A stretch of DNA of 64,000 bases from Phoma sp. XZ068 (lineage: Eukaryota; Ascomycota; Dothideomycetes; Pleosporales; Didymellaceae): positions 806,001 through 870,000 of the forward strand of contig RBKR01000025.1 of the NCBI GenBank assembly GCA_004835665.1. The letters run 5' to 3'. Positions 25,095 to 36,357 of this stretch are shown in pieces. Below the pieces are notes generated by a model that was not told where the DNA came from, did not search any database, and worked only from the letters and a program-made list of their open reading frames with translations. The position numbers and the translations under genes are program-made. Positions within the stretch are counted from its first letter, which is position 1. Each line of letters opens with the position of its first letter.

Positions 25095-25966
25095 ATGGCT
25101 GGTCCCAAATACCAGAACGTCCCCCAGCGCGACTCCTTCGAGGAGTCGTCGCACGCCCAGGCGCCACCGACCTACCAGGCAGAAGACCCGCAGCAAGCTC
25201 TCCTGCGCGGCGTTCCCAGAGGCGAAGATGACAACCTGCCGGACGACTTCAAGTTTGGCGGAGTGGTAGCTGAGGCGACGCTCGACATTCGTATGGCCTT
25301 CATCAGGAAGGTGTACGCCATCCTGTAAGCCATCTACGCGCCCAAATTCCTTCAGTGCTAACAGCGTACAGTACTGTCCAGCTCCTCGCAACGGCCGGCG
25401 TCAGCGCCCTCTCCATGACCTCTAAGACCTATCGAAACTGGATTCAGGCAAACCAGTGGATGATGTGGGTCTCGCTCATCGGTACCTTTGTCTTCCTCGG
25501 CCTCACATTCTGGAAGCGCAAGTCGTATCCAATGAACTTGGCCTTCCTCGCTGGCTTTACTGCCATGGAAGCCTACTCCGTCTCCGTGATCGTCTCCATG
25601 TACGAATCCAGAATTGTCCTCACCGCGCTGGCCTTCACCGTCGGCATCTTCATAGCTCTGAGCCTGTTCGCCTGCCAGAGCAAGTATGACTTTACACACT
25701 GGGCGCCGTACCTCTTTGGCGCTATCTGGGTTCTGATCCTGTTCGGGTTTATGGCTGCCTTCTTCCCGTACAACAGCAAAGTTGAGCTCGGCTATGGCAT
25801 CGTCGCGGCTTTGATCTTCTCCGGCTACATCCTGATTGACACTCAGCTGATTATGCGCCACTACCACGTCGAGGAGGAGATTGCTGCCGCGATCTCGCTC
25901 TACCTTGACATCATCAACCTGTTCCTTGCTATCCTGAGGATCCTGAACTCGCAGCAGCAAAACTAA
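25095..25966 (+). CDS. bxi1: Bax inhibitor-1 / LFG (TMBIM) family protein
   Basis: Multi-pass ER or vacuolar membrane protein of the family that includes yeast Bxi1/Ybh3, linked to calcium leak and stress-induced cell death. Exons 25095-25324 and 25372-25966 give 274 aa; the 47-nt intron begins GTAAGC at the stop-like CTGTAAG and ends GTACAG, with branch GCTAAC. The N-terminus is Pro/Gln-rich and cytosolic (APPTYQAEDPQQ). Then come MAFIRKVYAILTVQLLATAG (family hallmark, first span), five further hydrophobic spans and the C-terminal signature GYILIDTQLIMRHYHVEEEI ending in AAISLYLDIINLFLAILRIL. Length and order fit the family. It lies directly upstream of the ceramide synthase on the same strand, 1.2 kb away. 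Confidence 0.93.
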
Positions 25967-27199
25967 GTGTTCGAACGTGTACCTCTTTACTAGCAGCAAA
26001 TGGCATGGCGTTCAGGTGTAGGACTGGTGTTCTGCAATTGTTTTGTCTGGAATCAATATGGTGTAATATCCTGTGTGCGGGGGTCCAACTGAGTCTGTTT
26101 TAGATGATTGTCTTTCAATGCACTGCTCAACACCACCATTTGCACACGCCTCATTGAATGTCAGAATGTAGTAGCTGCATGCTGATCCAAAGTATGACTA
26201 GACATGCAAATTACTGCTCATTATGAAGAAGCCTTGATGCAACCAAATTGAACGAACGATGTATAGACAGCCTCGCCTGGATGTTTCATCCGTGCGGTGG
26301 GCGGGGTATCAGGAATGGAGCCGGCGTTGACAATGCATGGGTACATCATTGGCTGGCAGGCAAGGCTGGCGGACGCTGTATGTCCTCGGAAGCCTTGGCG
26401 CGCACGAGAATTAACGAGAGCGGCATGCGGCAGCGAGACGGGCAAGGGCTCAGACGGAAAGGTGACAAGCTCCGCTGTATGCGCAGATCAAAACAGTCGC
26501 CACCTCCTTTTCCCAACAGTCCACTCGCGTGGCCTGCAATTGCAGGTCTTCAGCTCTCCGCTCTCCCTGGAGATCCCCTTGAGCTAGCAAATTCAAGCGA
26601 GCGCCGATTCGTACCCCAAAATTCTTAGCGTTCTCCACGGGTGCAGCAGATAGCTAGCTTCCGCGACACTTGTCCAGAATTCTCTCCATCTGTAGGTGCG
26701 GTGCAGACATACACGCTCGTTCACACCTTGGCCCCTTTGGCACCGCGACACACGTTCGTTGTGCGATCAGCCAGAAATCAGGAGTGGGATCCGCCGCGCT
26801 TGCCTATCACGTCTTGGACCTTGAACATTGTCCTGGGCCCACACCGCTCAACCGCCGAAACACCTCGACCGCGCCCCCGCCGGCTGTGGACTGCTCTCCT
26901 CTCCCACAGCGTCTGCGATATCCCTTGTAACCACCGAACGACCCAATGCTTGCCCGCTGCTAGAGACCACGGAGAAACCCCGCCGCTCGCTTCAACACAC
27001 CCAATTGCAGGTACCACGCCGAGCCTGGGACCACGTACGCAGTGCTGGCGCGAGACGAGCACCCAATTGCACCCTCCTGCGCTGAAGTCGCTCTGTCCCA
27101 GTAGCCTCGAGAAGCTTGTTTCTTTCTTTGAGCCTTCAATCGCATCGAAACGCACACTTTCTGCTGCTGCATACTCGCCATCCGGTCCTGCAGCCCAGC
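25967..27199. other. Intergenic with ceramide synthase leader
   Basis: These 1.2 kb separate two + strand genes. A 221-codon ORF at 26641-27306 overlaps the true ceramide synthase start in another frame and lacks domain-like composition, so the stretch is probably promoter plus a pyrimidine-rich 5' leader. Nothing else is supported. Confidence 0.5.
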
Positions 27200-28822
27200 A
27201 TGGCAAGCAAGACAGCCCTGCAGAATGGCAGTGTCGCCGCCAATGGTGCGCACAAAGCACAGCTGCGCGACCAGAGCGCCCCGATACGACGGAGTACAGC
27301 CCCTAAGAAAGTTGAGGAGGGGCTAATGGCATCGCTATGCACGCTGATCTGCGACCACCAGATTGGTATGTTCACGCCCCAAATTAGGATGCATTCATGC
27401 AACATGCTAACGCTGTCACTGCAGGTATCTCGGTGAACCTGTTCTCGCTGCTCTTCCTCACCCACATCTTCTTTCCTCGCCTACGAGATCGAACCTCAAA
27501 GTTCTTCCACATGTCATACTACAACACCGAAACCAACATGTACGGCTGCGGCACCGACGACCTGCCGTATGTGATTTTCTGGACCGTGGCCTTTACAGGT
27601 CTCCGAGTCGCTGTCATGGACTACGTGCTGGACCCATTGGCTAGGTTAGGAGGTATCAGGACAAAGAAGGGCCTCGACAGGTTCAAGGAGCAGGCGTGGT
27701 TAATTGTCTACTACACCATATCGTGGACTCTGGGCATGGTATGTTTGATGCGCAACAGCGCAGGCAGCGCGTAGTTGCGACAAGACGGCTAACACGCAAC
27801 AGTACATCATGTACTACTCTGACTTCTGGCTGAACCTCCACGGCATTTGGGAAGGCTGGCCCTTCCGCGAGGTCGATGGAGTCTTCAAGTGGTACTACCT
27901 CGTGCAGTGGGGTTTCTGGATCCAACAGATTCTCGTCGTCAACATCGAGGAGAAGCGCAAGGACTACATGCAGATGCTCACGCACCACGTCTTCACCATT
28001 GCGCTCATGTTTCTCTCCTACGGCTACTACCATATGCGCGTTGGCACTGTCATCCTGTGCATCATGGATTTTGTCGACATTATTCTCCCTGTAAGCGCAA
28101 CGCAGCAGCAGCTCTGTAACGTCAGCTAACAAATCCAGACTGCCAAACTCCTCAAATACATGGGATACACCACCATCTGCGACATCGCATTCGGCACCTT
28201 CGTCGTCTCCTGGATCGCCACTCGCCACGTCTTCTACATGATGGTCTGCTGGTCCATCTACGCCTACGCACCCGTGGACATGGCACCCGGCTGCTACTAC
28301 TCGAAGGAGGGCAACAACGCATTCGTGCCCATGTCCAACGCCACCGAGTTCGATCGCCTCGGCGGCAACGCGCCTTGGAGCAACCTTCTCAAAGCATACA
28401 CCGACCAGAATGGCCCAATCTGCTGGAACCCCAACCTCCGCTACTACTTCCTCGCACTCCTCCTCATGCTGCAAGTCTTCTGCCTCATCTGGTTCGGCTT
28501 CATTGCAAAGGTCGTGTTCAAGGTACTCAAGGGCGACGCTGCAGAAGATGTCCGTTCTGACGACGAGGGCGATGACGAGGAGATCGAAGACGAGAAGACC
28601 AATACCATCTTGAACCTCGCAACAACATGCACAGAGACTGGAATGAGCCAACCACTTGAGGAGGAGGTCGGCGTCGACGCACTCACCTTCGCGCGCATGA
28701 ACGGCGCAAGCCAGAGACGCCAGGCGAGACGCGAGTCCAGCAGAGCCAGCGGAATCAGCATACCCGGTCACGGCGACCACAAGGAGCTGCTTGGGCGCAT
28801 TGGATGCGACAAGCCCTCGTAG
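27200..28822 (+). CDS. lag1: Ceramide synthase (LAG1/LAC1-type, TLC domain)
   Basis: ER membrane acyl-CoA-dependent ceramide synthase joining a fatty acyl chain to a sphingoid base. Exons 27200-27365, 27425-27738, 27803-28090 and 28139-28822 give 483 aa; introns are 59, 64 and 48 nt with GTATGT or GTAAGC donors and CAG acceptors. The TLC domain runs from about residue 90 to 360. The catalytic Lag1p motif is present: MLTHHVFTIALMFLSYGYYH with the double histidine, followed by CIMDFVDIILPTAKLLKYM with the two conserved aspartates. Typical flanks FWLNLHGIWEGWPFREVDG and YYLVQWGFWIQQILVVNIEE are intact. The C-terminal tail is acidic (DDEGDDEEIEDEK) and cytosolic, as in fungal Lag1 proteins, where it can be phosphorylated. 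The first ATG after a long leader was chosen. Confidence 0.95.
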
Positions 28823-29233
28823 GGCTAGTGCTGGTGCGACTGTGTTTTTGCAGTATTGGGTATCATTCTTTTTTTTTCCGACGGCCGAAAAGCTATGGTC
28901 ATCGCGGCGTTTTATCGAGGGTCATGGCAAGAGGGGGAATACTCCTCTGTTTTTTTCTCTTTTCTTTGGACGAATGAAGTGGGACGAGGGATATGCATAC
29001 CCTAGAAGCGTAGACCGTTCTTCTTCTCCTCTTCTGCTTTCCGAAACATGCGATTGAGTGATGTGTTATGCTTGTATTGACATGACATGACATGTTGCCA
29101 AGAAGGCATTATGGGTATTCCAACGCCGAGCTATGCTGTACAGGAAATTGCCATCTCAGGGAACCAAAGGGGGCGAACTACCACTACCCACTCATCACTC
29201 TCAATCCGAACAAATGCACACGCAGACGCAGAC
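28823..29233. other. Convergent intergenic spacer
   Basis: These 411 bp lie between the 3' ends of the ceramide synthase and PROPPIN genes. There is a T-run at about 28868-28877 and otherwise only probable UTR. Confidence 0.5.
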
Positions 29234-30522
29234 TCAATCAAGATACCTTCTCCACCCTTCCCTCCACACAGCCCTCTTCCCCGCCTCATCAAACCCCACA
29301 ATGAACTTCTCCCACCGCGCATCCTGCCCTGCCCCCAGCACCAGCACCGTCGAATCGTCCAGCCACCCGAGCAGCCCTTTCGTTGGCCGGCCCCCGGGTA
29401 CACCCGGTATCCCTGCGTTCAGCGTTGCGGAACGCGCAGCAGGTCCGAAATTAGCGGGTTCGTCGCCCATTTCGAATTTCGCGCTGCAGTTGGAGTATGT
29501 GTCGCTGAATTGGCGGGGGAGGAGGGGCAGCTTGGAGAGGAGTTTCCACTTGTGGTCGTCTTGGGTGGTGGAGGAGGGGCTGGTGTGCGAGTGTGAAGGC
29601 GACGGCAGGTCGAATATGTGGAGGGTAGATTTGTCGCTTGTTACTGCGAGGGTTGTGCCCGAGGGGCTGAAGGATAAAGAGAGGATGATGGCTGGGTCGA
29701 CGCCGCGGCGCAGTTCGGCGAGCTTGGTGCACGAGGGGAAGGACCAGAGGCGGATTAGGGTGCCGGCTTCGCTGGCGGTGGCGACGGCCGTGTCGTTGTG
29801 GGACAGGGCGAGGGCGCGTAGTGGGGATTCGTGCGCGGGGATGATGCTGACGTTGTGGGTGGTTAGGTCGAAGAGCTTGACTTGGCCTACTGCGCGGCCG
29901 GGGAAGGCTACGATGTTCTTCCCCAGCTCGCACAGGCCAAAGGGGTTATTGACAGTCTCGTAGTCTGCGACTTTCTCGGGGGGCATTTTCATCTTGTAGA
30001 TGCCGACTTTGTTGAGTAGGACGACGATGAGGTGGGTCTGTGAGATGCGAACGCGCTGGACGGGTGTTTTGAACTCGAGCGAGGTGGAGATTTGCTGGGT
30101 TGCGTCGTTCCAGATTTGCACCTCGTAGATGATGTCAGTATGCGAGACCAGGTGCCAGCTGGCGGAGTCCTCGGGACAGACCTTGTTCTGGGGGAACTTG
30201 GGCTGCTTCCCTCCTCCGACGAGAGCGATGTAGCGGGTGGTGCCGAGCATCTCTGCGCAGCCAATGCCGCCGCCGACCTCTGCGTCGTGTTAGATGGGGA
30301 GAGGAGATGAGGTAGGAATATGTACCTCGTGCGATCTTCTGATCGCCAGATTTGGAGGAGAATACTGCGTGAATGAGTGACTGCTGAGGTGGGTACATGA
30401 GGTAGGAGCATACCGCGAAATCCTGATTCCAGTGCTACCGAGAAGCAAGAGTTGTCTGCGTTGAAGGAGGCACAGAGAGCGAAAGGGCCCTTGTCCGAGT
30501 CTAGCACTGGGCGAGTATTCAT
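29234..30522 (-). CDS. hsv2: PROPPIN, Hsv2/Atg18-like phosphoinositide-binding WD-repeat protein
   Basis: Seven-bladed beta-propeller that binds PI3P and PI(3,5)P2 on endosomal, vacuolar or autophagic membranes. Exons 30522-30414, 30364-30326 and 30279-29234 give 397 aa. Introns are 49 and 46 nt; exon 2 is only 39 nt. The family's lipid-binding L/FRRG motif is present as LRRG at residues 239-242 (LAELRRGVDPA). Other hallmarks are ASFNADNSCFSVALESGFRV, VGGGIGCAEMLGTTRYIALV and PFGLCELGKNIVAFPGRAVGQ. Its compact length, without long insertions, fits Hsv2 (WIPI3/4-type) better than Atg18 itself. A low-complexity Ser/Thr stretch (DLPSPSHSHTSPSSTTQDD) lies in a late loop. It is divergent from septin cdc11 and convergent with the ceramide synthase. 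Confidence 0.92.
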
Positions 30523-31576
30523 GTTGCCGTTGTAAGGGTGATGGGGAACGTGTATGAGTGTGGGGTATCAGAGGGTGGACGCAGGACGGTCAAGGCAACA
30601 CTCGATCATGAAAAGGCCGGTCGAACGGCACAGTGGACTTTGCTGCGAAGTATGGCGGCATGCTAGAGAAGCCTCAGCATTAATTCAGAGAAATATCGGA
30701 GGAGCGAGAGTGGTACGGTGAAGACGGAGTTATGGTCCAGGGTTGGAGGTCCGACGTCAGCCGCCCATGTTGTCAAAGCTCCGTGATCTGCGGGGCTAGT
30801 GTGGAGTACACGTGAAACATTCAGCAGCTGATGCACGTAGACTGGCTTCTGGACGAGACTTGACAGGTGTTTGACAATGAAAACATCCGTATTGCCAGTA
30901 GAGTACAGTTCTAGACGTATAGTGCTTTGGAGTAGGGGTGCATGTAATCTTGGCCGTGTGCGGAGGTCCGACCAAACACCGGCAGACAAACAAACACCAG
31001 GGTCCGGCGTTGGAGGGGAGATGATGGTGAGATGACTGCATCACTCTATCTGCACCTTCGAGTGTGGTGATGTTATCGTGAACGGGAGAACTGGTATGAG
31101 CAGTCTGGGATGGATATCAATGCTTGGGAATGTTTGATCACGGTTCACGACGCGTTGCCCCGCCACTTGGACGTGAAATTAGGGAAGAGGGACCATCGCA
31201 CAGACCTGATGTTGTTCAACTGAAGGCCCTTTACGGCGGTTCAGACTATCGCCACACGCGCTGAGAGAGACGTTTCAAGAGCGCGGTCGCTCATTGCCCG
31301 AGTGTTTGCTGCCGTGGTGCATCCTTCCCAAAGTGGCCAGCGCGTCGCCAAGCCAGGAGACGACGACCGGGGGCGCGGCCGCTAGCGAGCCCCTTTGCAT
31401 TGCGCAGGGAGCTGCTGCCAACGTCTCCAAAATATCTCGACAACACCTCCGCACCACCATTGACAGCCGCGCGCCCGTCTCCAACCCGTCCCGTCTCATT
31501 GTCACGCGCCTGCAGCTGCCCCGCTCCAGGTCACGAATCCGCAGCTATATACCACTCACACCGCTCAGAGCCGGAG
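30523..31576. other. Divergent intergenic region
   Basis: About 1.05 kb separates the starts of the PROPPIN (-) and septin (+) genes and should carry both promoters. No additional gene is supported. Confidence 0.5.
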
Positions 31577-33081
31577 ATGTCTTCAGTACGACCGCCCCCC
31601 GAGACGCCCTCTCGCTCCCCTGGCGGCCCACCACGCCCAGCTCCGCCCGTCACGCGCCCATTGGGCCATGCACGCATCCACTGACGCTGCAACAGATGCT
31701 CAAGACCAGGAGGAAGAAGAATGTCAAGAAGGGAATCCAGTTCTGCCTGATGGTGTGCGGCGCCTCAGGTACCGGTACGCTCCCACGACTCTGCCGGGCC
31801 TCCACTGCACGTACTAACCGATGCCATCTGCAGGCCGCACAACATTCGTCAACACTCTCTGCGGCAAGCCCGTCCTCGAGCACAAGGAGTCGGACGACCC
31901 CAGCACCGCCCACGTCGAGGAGGGCGTCAAGATCCAGCCCGTCACAGTCGGTGCGTGAGCCCCCGCAAACAACTGCAGTCGCAATCAAGTAGAGCGTAGC
32001 TGACTAGTCGCATCAGAACTCGATGAGGAGGGCACGCGTATCTCGCTGACCATCGTCGACACCCCCGGTTTCGGCGACCAGATTGACAACGAGGCCAGGT
32101 AGGCGTTACCATGTCTGTACCCCTCGCTGCACGCGCTGACCTCTACGCAGCTTCGGAGAAATCGTCGGCTACCTCGAGCGTCAGTACGACGACATTCTCG
32201 CAGAGGAATCGCGTATTAAGCGTAACCCCCGATTCCGCGACAACCGTGTGCACGTTCTGCTGTACTTCATCACACCTACCGGCCATGGGTACGTTTCCAA
32301 TCTTCAGCCTGCGGGGCGATACTGACAGATGCAGTCTCCGCGAACTCGACATTGAGCTCATGAAGCGCCTCTCACCCCGTGTCAACGTCATCCCCGTCAT
32401 TGGCAAGGCCGACTCTCTCACACCCGCCGAACTGGCCGAGTCGAAGAAGCTCGTCATGGAGGACATCGAGCACTACCGCATTCCCGTCTACAACTTCCCC
32501 TATGACATCGAGGAGGACGACGAAGACACAGTCGAGGAGAACGCTGAGCTCCGTGGACTCATGCCCTTTGCCATAGTAGGATCCGAGGATGTTGTCGAGG
32601 TCAACGGCCGCCGTGTACGAGCTCGCCAGTACCCGTGGGGTATCGTCGAAGTCGACAACCCCCGCCACTCAGACTTCTTGGCCGTCCGCAGCGCCCTGCT
32701 CCACAGCCACTTGGCTGATCTCAAGGAAATCACACATGACTTCTTGTACGAGAACTACCGTACTGAGAAGCTCAGCAAGAGTGTTGAGGGTGGTGCTGAA
32801 GCGTACGTAATCAATCACTTTTGGGTTGTCACCACTAACAATGTAACAGCGGCTCGTCGATGAACCCAGAAGACCTCGCTAGCCAGTCCGTGCGCCTCAA
32901 GGAGGAGCAGCTGCGACGTGAGGAAGAGAAGCTCCGCGAGATCGAGGTCAAGGTACAGCGCGAGATCAACGAGAAGCGACAAGAACTCTTGGCCCGCGAG
33001 AGCCAGCTCAAGGAGATTGAGGCGCGCATGCACAGGGAGCAGAGCGGGCACCTGCAAGACAACGAGCCGGAGGAGGCATAA
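31577..33081 (+). CDS. cdc11: Septin, Cdc11/AspA type
   Basis: GTP-binding-fold cytoskeletal protein that assembles into hetero-oligomeric filaments at septa and growth sites. Seven exons (31577-31648, 31696-31774, 31834-31950, 32017-32098, 32151-32288, 32335-32802, 32850-33081) give 395 aa. The G1 loop is GASGTGRTTF, with Arg where canonical P-loops have Lys, as is usual for Cdc11-group septins. G3 is DTPGFGDQ, G4 is GKAD, and the septin unique element includes RQYPWGIVEVDN. A polybasic stretch (KTRRKKNVKKG) precedes the G domain and could bind phosphoinositides. The C-terminus (from SVRLKEEQLRREEEKLREIE) is a coiled coil. The first intron (47 nt, weak donor GTCACG, branch CACTGACG) joins a Pro-rich leader in frame; the alternative is initiation at the ATG at 31696. 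Confidence 0.93.
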
Positions 33082-36000
33082 GCCGAATCACCCAACATAT
33101 CCTTGTAATATTCGGGCTGACATTCGGGCTCAGTCTTCGCCTTGAGGGGCCAGGCCGTGCGAGTAGCGCGTTTCCATTCGACACAACATTGGGCGGACCT
33201 AAACCTATCTATTGCAGTTCTAGGCGTTTGTAATGAAGGGCGTGTGCACTGCAGATACTCAAGGTCGAGGTTAGGGCCGTTGGGATTCTGTTCTTTTACC
33301 CCAGGCGGTGTTGCATGCCGTCTCGACATGACGCTACTTCTCTTATGTTTCTTAAAACTTCGATACTTATTCCCCCGCCTTTTGGTTTCCATGTAGGAGA
33401 TAGTAATCCACCTTTATAATTACTCAGATGTTTGCATGTCTATTGCACTGATGATGAACAGGATGTGATAGTCTGGATGGAGCGCCGTCAAAGTCATGAT
33501 GAAACCCTCCCGCTGTCTCGTAAAGCTGCACTCATCAAGCTCAAAATGTTCATCAAGCACATCCTCCTTCCATAGACCTCTAGTACCGTTCTGTGTACCT
33601 GGCGTCCCAACTGCATAATCATGACAATCACATGCTTTGACTCTCTTTGGCTACCCCTGTGTCGCACTGCTCATGACAACGCCATCATAGCTCTCTGCCG
33701 TGTCGTCAATTTCCCATTGTTTATCACGGCACAATCGTCACCATCTTACCAGTGTACACACACACCCTACCATCGACCAACCAGATCAGACACATGTTTG
33801 ACCACACCCAAGCTGCTTGGCTTCCGCGAATATAAGTCTTTCAATGCTGCGGCTTTTACCTACCGACATCAACTTTGACTTCTCACCGCGGCTGCCGCCG
33901 ATCGGGAAGGCTCGAAGGATGAGCTGCAGTCAGCACAACCTGCCACTCCAAGCGTGCAGTTCCAAGATGACCAACTACCCTTCCAGTGGTCGCATGCGTC
34001 ACACAACCCAGTCTTCATCTCCTGCCGCCCGGACATGGATGTTAATGTATGCTTCTCTTGAACTTCGTCTTCCATTCAGCGACGGTGCCGAACAGCCCAT
34101 CGAGTCTACTCTTTTGTTGGCGTACCAACCCTGCACATCCCGACATAACGACAACCTCCTGCAACTGCCGAGCGAGTAGTATGTCGATTCTTGGCCCGCG
34201 CGTGGGCTCTCGACATCGGCTTGCCGAAGCAATCGCAGGACGACTCGAATCCGGGCCGTTCATCCCCAGGTTGTCGTTATCTGGGGCCTCCAGATGCGTT
34301 CCATCACCGCGAGCATGTACTATCTGCACTGAAATGCAGTGCAATGTACAATAGGCCTGTCGAAGAGAACGGTCGTCATCCGGTGTGGTACAAATTGATT
34401 ACACACTGTCCGATCAGCACCAGGATGCCAACTTTTTTCGTGAGACCTTTCGTCCCAGCCCGAAGAAATATTTGACACGAGGTCGACGTCAATTGACATC
34501 ACGCTACATTTCAGCCTGAGGCAATAACATGGTCCTGGAAGTGCGGTCCTGGAATGATGTTTTCCGCTGTTGTGGAACGTTGCACAAGTCCACTTCATAA
34601 AATATGACATTAGACACATCTCGTGGCGCCAACAGCGGCTAGAAGATTGACAAACGAACAGAGGAAACAATACCATGCTCCACATACTCGTGAGGCGACG
34701 GACATGAGCGCAATGCTATTCTTTCACAAGAGTAAGCGACACATTGAGGACTCGAAATGCTGAATCCGTGAACCTTGGTTCGTCAATTCATCCTTCGGCT
34801 GCATCATGCATGCACACCCAGGTCCCACCTCTTTCAACGGCACAACGCCTCAACACTTCGATCCGAATTTTCGGGACCTCATAATTCATGGCGCTTTGCG
34901 CGGTTACAAAAGAATTCGAAGATCGGGCAGCTAGGACCCTGAAGATCTGGTAGCACCGGCTGAGATTCAGCCACTCAGCGCAGGCAGGCTGCCAGACCTG
35001 AAGAGGGGAACTTTATCTTGACTCAAGCAGATCTCTAACCACCGCAAAAGCCTAGACCTTGTTGCCTGCTTTGCTCCACCCTAAATATACGTCATCTGCG
35101 TCATCACAATGAACTGAATTCGACGAAGGTTGACGACGATGCGGATGTGGTGACATGATTCGAGGGCGGCTGCCAACCGCTGCATGCCCGTAGGATCCAG
35201 GAACCGCCAGCCAGACAAGGGTGGTGCGCTCTCACCGGGGAACTTCGCAGAGCCTCCTGCTAGCCATATCCGCGTAAACATCATCTGACATTCGTTCGAA
35301 TGCCAAAGCCAGCCAATTGCGGAAGCACCGTCGCTACCCGGAAGGCCCATAGCTTTGGTATGGAACTGCCAGGTGATGCGTGTCTTACAACAGTGACCGG
35401 CCATGGCTCCGTCTGGAGCAGTTTGCCAAGCCTCACGGCATCTCAAACCTCCATCCCCGAGTTACTCAATGCGTAAAGATGTCCTTTATCCTTGTTGCAG
35501 GGGTATTCATTGACTGCAAGCAGACCTCGCCACATCCAAGCCGCATTGCCTGTGCAGTTGACTTGACTAACACGTGGTGCCGGCAGCCGGTCGCTCGAAT
35601 CCATGCAGGGACTCTACGCGCACATCTCACAAAATTCCCCTGGCCTTCATCAATACTGTCAGCAGCTCCATCATTATCAAGATTGGTATCCTCAGCTGTC
35701 AACCCGGATGAGGAAGGGCGAGAGGCGTCCTGGACTCGCCAATCGGAGTGGGGATCGACTGGGGATTGCGCAGGCCCCTGCACGCTACTCCAAGCCACTC
35801 ACCACTTACCGAAGTTCAACGCTTCCTGCGATCAGTTTGTCTCCAGTGCGGATGCAGGGGCAGATGTTCCCCGGGCACTGAACTACTCTAGCGTGTATTC
35901 AAAAGTTCACTTGGATTCCTTTTCGAACCGCCTCCACTGTTCCTGCACGCGACTGCGGCGGCAGAGCTAGTAAAAGGTCCTCTGACAGCTGGTCCTCAAG

Positions 36001-36357
36001 AAGCGTTTGCCTTTTCGCAGTCAGCCCGGTGCCACAATTGCCGTTACCAGTGATGTTTATCCACTTAACCCAATCCGCCGGGGCAGGCTGGATGATACCT
36101 GCTGTTGCCTGCCCCTGTCGATTGTACCTTCCTGCTCATTGCTTTTGCTTGATTCACATCGCAGACACGACAGAGGATTGCATCGTCGTCGTGGCGCACC
36201 TTCCCACAACCTAATGGTCACTCCTTCCCTCTCACTTCTCTCTCACACTTCGATTCGGCCCTTCACCTCATTGTTGCTGTTTTACTGCCTTATTGCCTTT
36301 CAGCCTTTGCTCCTATATTGAGTACACCTTGTTGTTCTCAGCTCGTCAATTCTAGCC
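33082..36357. other. Intergenic, 3.3 kb, no gene supported
   Basis: ORFs of 60-200 codons occur on both strands (for example 35380-35970 +) but none has coherent composition, splice structure or motifs. The left end is septin 3' UTR. The right end (about 36150-36350) is pyrimidine-rich and looks like the promoter and leader of the PQ-loop gene. Confidence 0.5.

Noticed and set aside
26641..27306. 221-codon + ORF upstream of the ceramide synthase
   Set aside because: It overlaps the well-supported start of the ceramide synthase in another frame and shows no domain-like composition.
27683..28780. 365-codon minus-strand ORF opposite the ceramide synthase
   Set aside because: It is an antisense shadow of exons and introns of the ceramide synthase, with Val/Ala/Glu/Asp bias typical of reverse-strand reading.
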